Shown: positions 61,287-64,000 of the stretch, one piece after another | Layout: every line of letters begins with the position of its first letter | Position numbering within the stretch: the first letter of the stretch is position 1 | Assembly (NCBI RefSeq): GCF_027580225.2 | Contig: NW_027395284.1 | Coordinates: 1,507,478-1,571,477, forward strand | DNA: 64,000 bases | Direction of reading: 5' to 3' | Source: Misgurnus anguillicaudatus | Lineage: Eukaryota > Chordata > Actinopteri > Cypriniformes > Cobitidae | Program-made: the position numbers and the translations under genes | Notes under the pieces: model-generated | Told to the model about the DNA's origin: nothing | Database searches by the model: none | What the model saw: the letters and a program-made list of their open reading frames with translations, nothing else

Positions 61287-61815
61287 ACCGTATTTTTGGT
61301 CAACAAGCCACATTTTTTTTTTTATAACTTGGCTGGTGCTGCGTCTTATAGTCAGGTGCGCCTTGTAAGTCAGTATAAATTAATTTTGACATTTATGAGG
61401 CAAGAGACAACATTATCGTCTACAGCCGCGAGGGTCCGCCATATGCTGCTTCTGTATTTATGTAATTCAATGGATTCAGTGATGTGGAATGACGAGTATG
61501 CGAACTTCACGCTAGTTGACTTGTTAATTTAGACTATTCAACCTTCCAGATATGTTCTGTATACTATGCTTTATCGTTTAAATAATTGATAATATTACTT
61601 TAACGTACAGACATCTATTCAGCCTGCTGTTCTGTCTGCTATTGTTTAGTTGAATAACTTGCCTTTCCAGATTAAATGTCTGTTCTTTGGCTTGGATTTT
61701 GTGAAATCATTTTCTAAATAAACGCAACGTATAGTTCACTGTGACTTAAATATGTAATTTCGTCTTAATGACGCATTTTTGAATGATGCGGCTTATAGTC
61801 TGGAAAGTATGGTAA
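61287..61815. mobile_element. Non-autonomous TIR element B, full-length copy
   Basis: The left end ACCGTATTTTTGGTCAACAA and the right end GCGGCTTATAGTCTGGAAAG...TATGGT are imperfect inverted repeats of about 28 bp. The interior is shared with 38523-38998. No protein. Confidence 0.8.
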
Positions 61816-62514
61816 AATTGTTCAATCACCTTCAACCAGGTTTCTAAACATGATTGTTTTTACTGTGATAACTGAGCAATATTCAAGAGTGACATTATCA
61901 CATAGCAGGGGTATTTAATAAATGAATGTGATGCGCATTGATTTAAAGTGCCACAGCTATGCCGCACACTGTACAAAATAGCCAATTATGTTATCAAGCA
62001 GGCTTGCAATTATTTATCAGTGTTGAATTAGTCTGGCGTTTGTGTATTTAAAAAAAGAGACATGTCAGATCACAGCTCTGATTATCCGTCTCATTCTGTG
62101 TTGATTCAATCCAATTTAATTGCCTAATTCTTTAATGGAAAACAGAACTAGACAAGTGCTACATCAGGCTTTTTGTTTCTCAAACTGTTCAGGTGGAGCC
62201 TGAATGGCAAATGTAAATTAGCATAGCTTATTGCAGTTACATAGTTTTCAACTATGCCGTATACAACATTTTCCCAAATCAACTATTCTAAGTATGCATT
62301 TTTTTTAACCATATTTGCAATGCATAATATTTTGATCTCTATCTATCTTCCTGTTAAACCATAACAATTCGTATGAACTACTGATGGACTGCGACAAGTA
62401 AAATTAACTCGTTTTTTTTTAAATTACAAAATATCGAAATAAGTCCGATCAGGGCCAGGTAAACCTTACGGCAGTCTGATTTTACACATCGATTTAAAAA
62501 AAAAGTTTCCTGTT
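61816..62514. other. Intergenic, nothing recognised
   Basis: About 700 bp of AT-rich sequence with poly-T and poly-A patches; no gene or clear repeat structure seen. Confidence 0.4.
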
Positions 62515-62665
62515 GCTCACCTGGTGAAACATTGCGTTAGCAGCACAAAGGTTGTAGGTTTGTTTCACAAAGATCACACATACCGTACAGACAAACTGTA
62601 TAGCCTGAATGCACTGTATGTCACTTTGTATAAAGGCATCTGTGAAATGCAAAAATGTAAAAGTA
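62515..62665 (+). mobile_element. tRNA-derived SINE, diverged copy
   Basis: TTGCTCACCTGGTGAAACATT, AAAGGTTGTAGGTTTG and CACTTTGTATAAAGGCATCT / GTGAAATGCAAAAATGTA parallel the head and core of 31175-31330. Confidence 0.68.
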
Positions 62666-62775
62666 GTTTTGCATCCTTTTTTGCTTCAGCTGGTTCAAAA
62701 CGCCGCTGCACGAGTGCTTACTCGATCTAAGAAGTATGATCACATAAGCCTAATTTTGGCTTTGCTACCAGTTAA

Positions 62776-63534
62776 CTCTTTCCCTGCCGTTGACAAGGTA
62801 ACTCGTCAATTAAGACAAAACACTTTTTCTCTTAATCAAATTTTTTAAAGGGGACAGAGAATGAAAACCCATTTTTACCTTGTCTTTGTTGAATAATGGT
62901 AGTCTACCCACATTCACAAACACACAAAAAGTGCTAAACATGCTAAACATCTCAGTCTCATAGAAATTCCTCTTTTAGAAATGTCAGCCAGAAAACAACC
63001 CAATCTGAAAAACTGATGCTTATGACATCACAGGCATCTAATTGCCCCTCCACTTTAAAATAATTGGCTACATTTTTTGAGTGGCAGCAAAGTCAGCCAA
63101 TCAGTAATGAGATTGCAAGTTAAGCCAGTAGGGGGAGCCAAATAGGTGCAAAACCACTTGTTTAAAATCCCCCACCCTAATAGAGCTATCTGAGAGAGGT
63201 TTTTAGGAAGCTTCTAAGGCTTTACAGACCCAAACTAAAAAATTTTTGTCTACATGTCACATCACAGAACAAGGATAAATACTCTGTTCAATCATTCTAT
63301 GTCACCTTTAAGAGAATTATTTAAAGAAACCTACCCATATTTGAGAGGTGATAAAAAGAGAACAAATGAAGGTAGAATAAAACTTTTTTTTGAAAGCAGG
63401 GATTTCATTTGATATATTGTTTGTTTGTTTATTTATTTAAAGAAGAACATTTTCTGGAAGGCATTAAACTTTTGCGAAAATCATAAAAAATGCTGGCGCT
63501 GGCAACTTTTTTTTAAATCGCTGGCGGGGAAAAA
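62776..63534 (+). mobile_element. TTAA-type element A inserted in the LINE, itself carrying another insert
   Basis: TTAA at 62772-62775 and 63535-63538. Left end CTCTTTCCCTGCCGTTGAC, right end CGCTGGCGGGGAAAAA. The body matches 34879-36236. A second TTAA-flanked element (62849-63307) interrupts it. Confidence 0.82.
62849..63307. mobile_element. TTAA-flanked element inside element A
   Basis: TTAA at 62845-62848 and 63308-63311. Left end AGGGGACAGAGAATGAAAAC, right end TCATTCTATGTCACCT, imperfect inverted repeats. Similar to the insert at 39544-39935. Confidence 0.72.
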
Positions 63535-63730
63535 TTAAATATTGCATACATTTTAAAATATTGCTAATCATCTAAAAAGCCTTAAATGGCCCAGCACCTT
63601 TGTATCTACGAGAATTACTATCAGAATACAATCCATCGTGTACACTGCGGTCGCAAAACTCTGGACACAGTTGATCAATTTAAGTCTAAACTAAAGACAT
63701 TTCTCTTTAACAAAGCATTCAAATAACTCA

Positions 63731-64000
63731 TCTTGTAAATATACTTATGTCGCAATAGTTAGCTTGTCCGGAACAAAGCATTCACATAATCTGTCTGGGA
63801 TATAGACTTATGCGGCAATAGTTAACTTGTCTGGTACTGAGAAGATATTCTACCACTATACTGTATGTTGCATTACATGCGAATGGTCCATATGCTAATA
63901 TAATTTTGTTTCTCTTTCCCTGTCTCATCCTCAAACATTAGATGCTGAGACTAACAGACCCAGTTCCTGCTGCCATGAAGCTCATCACACCACTGATCTA
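63731..64000. other. LINE 3' tail and window end
   Basis: ACAAAGCATTCACATAATC-type sequence repeats the preceding 60 bp once (AATAGTTAGCTTGTCCGG near 63755 and AATAGTTAACTTGTCTGG near 63820), probably the LINE 3' UTR. No gene seen. Confidence 0.5.

Larger units (their letters stand above)
62683..63730 (+). pseudogene. LINE ORF2 C-terminal remnant, split by a TTAA-type insertion
   Basis: 62683-62771 translates to LQLVQNAAARVLTRSKKYDH and LALLPV. After the insert, 63535-63730 continues as KALNGPAPLYLRELLSEYNP, TLRSQNSG and VDQFKSKLKTFLFNKAF, a typical order at the end of non-LTR retrotransposon reverse transcriptases in fish. A short internal deletion removes the usual segment between SQNSG and VDQFK. 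Not functional. Confidence 0.82.

Overview
This is vertebrate nuclear DNA, almost certainly from a teleost and most likely a cyprinid or close otophysan. The evidence is intron-split genes with GT-AG junctions, fish-sized introns, tRNA-headed SINEs, Tc1 copies, very many small palindromic DNA transposons, long microsatellites and two 500-N scaffold gaps (27862-28361 and 60177-60676). I see no bacterial, phage, plasmid or CRISPR material.

Six protein genes can be rebuilt exon by exon with compatible splice phases. From the left: scp2 (minus, 16 exons, complete, 540 codons, ends in the peroxisomal signal AKL); czib (minus, 8 exons, complete, 160 codons); uck2 (minus, 7 exons, complete, 261 codons); aldh9a1 (plus, 12 exons, complete, 537 codons); hormad1 (minus, 12 exons, complete, 306 codons); and a long ANO1/ANO2-type anoctamin (minus, 19 recognised exons over 31 kb, about 675 codons). 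The last five or more exons of the anoctamin are missing and its 3' side runs into the first gap. The first 27 kb is gene-dense. uck2 and aldh9a1 are head to head across about 408 bp, and aldh9a1 and hormad1 are tail to tail. From 28 to 59 kb the anoctamin introns are packed with nested transposons. From 59.3 to 64 kb I find only repeats, a gap and LINE debris.

The genes do not form a pathway. SCPx is a peroxisomal thiolase plus sterol carrier, CZIB a small zinc-binding protein, UCK2 the pyrimidine salvage kinase, ALDH9A1 the carnitine-pathway aldehyde dehydrogenase, HORMAD1 a meiotic chromosome-axis protein, and the anoctamin a predicted calcium-activated chloride channel.

I found no new multi-gene system. 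The points most worth a second look are: a perfect 285-bp duplication that puts a second acceptor and a frame-breaking pseudo-exon inside hormad1; a mismatch-free inverted repeat with 111-bp arms around an AT microsatellite; a 1.15-kb palindrome; the anoctamin's missing 3' end and its lysine-rich first intracellular loop; and a dense population of TTAA-flanked palindromic elements, some sharing one TTAA or nested three deep, one inside a LINE reading frame.
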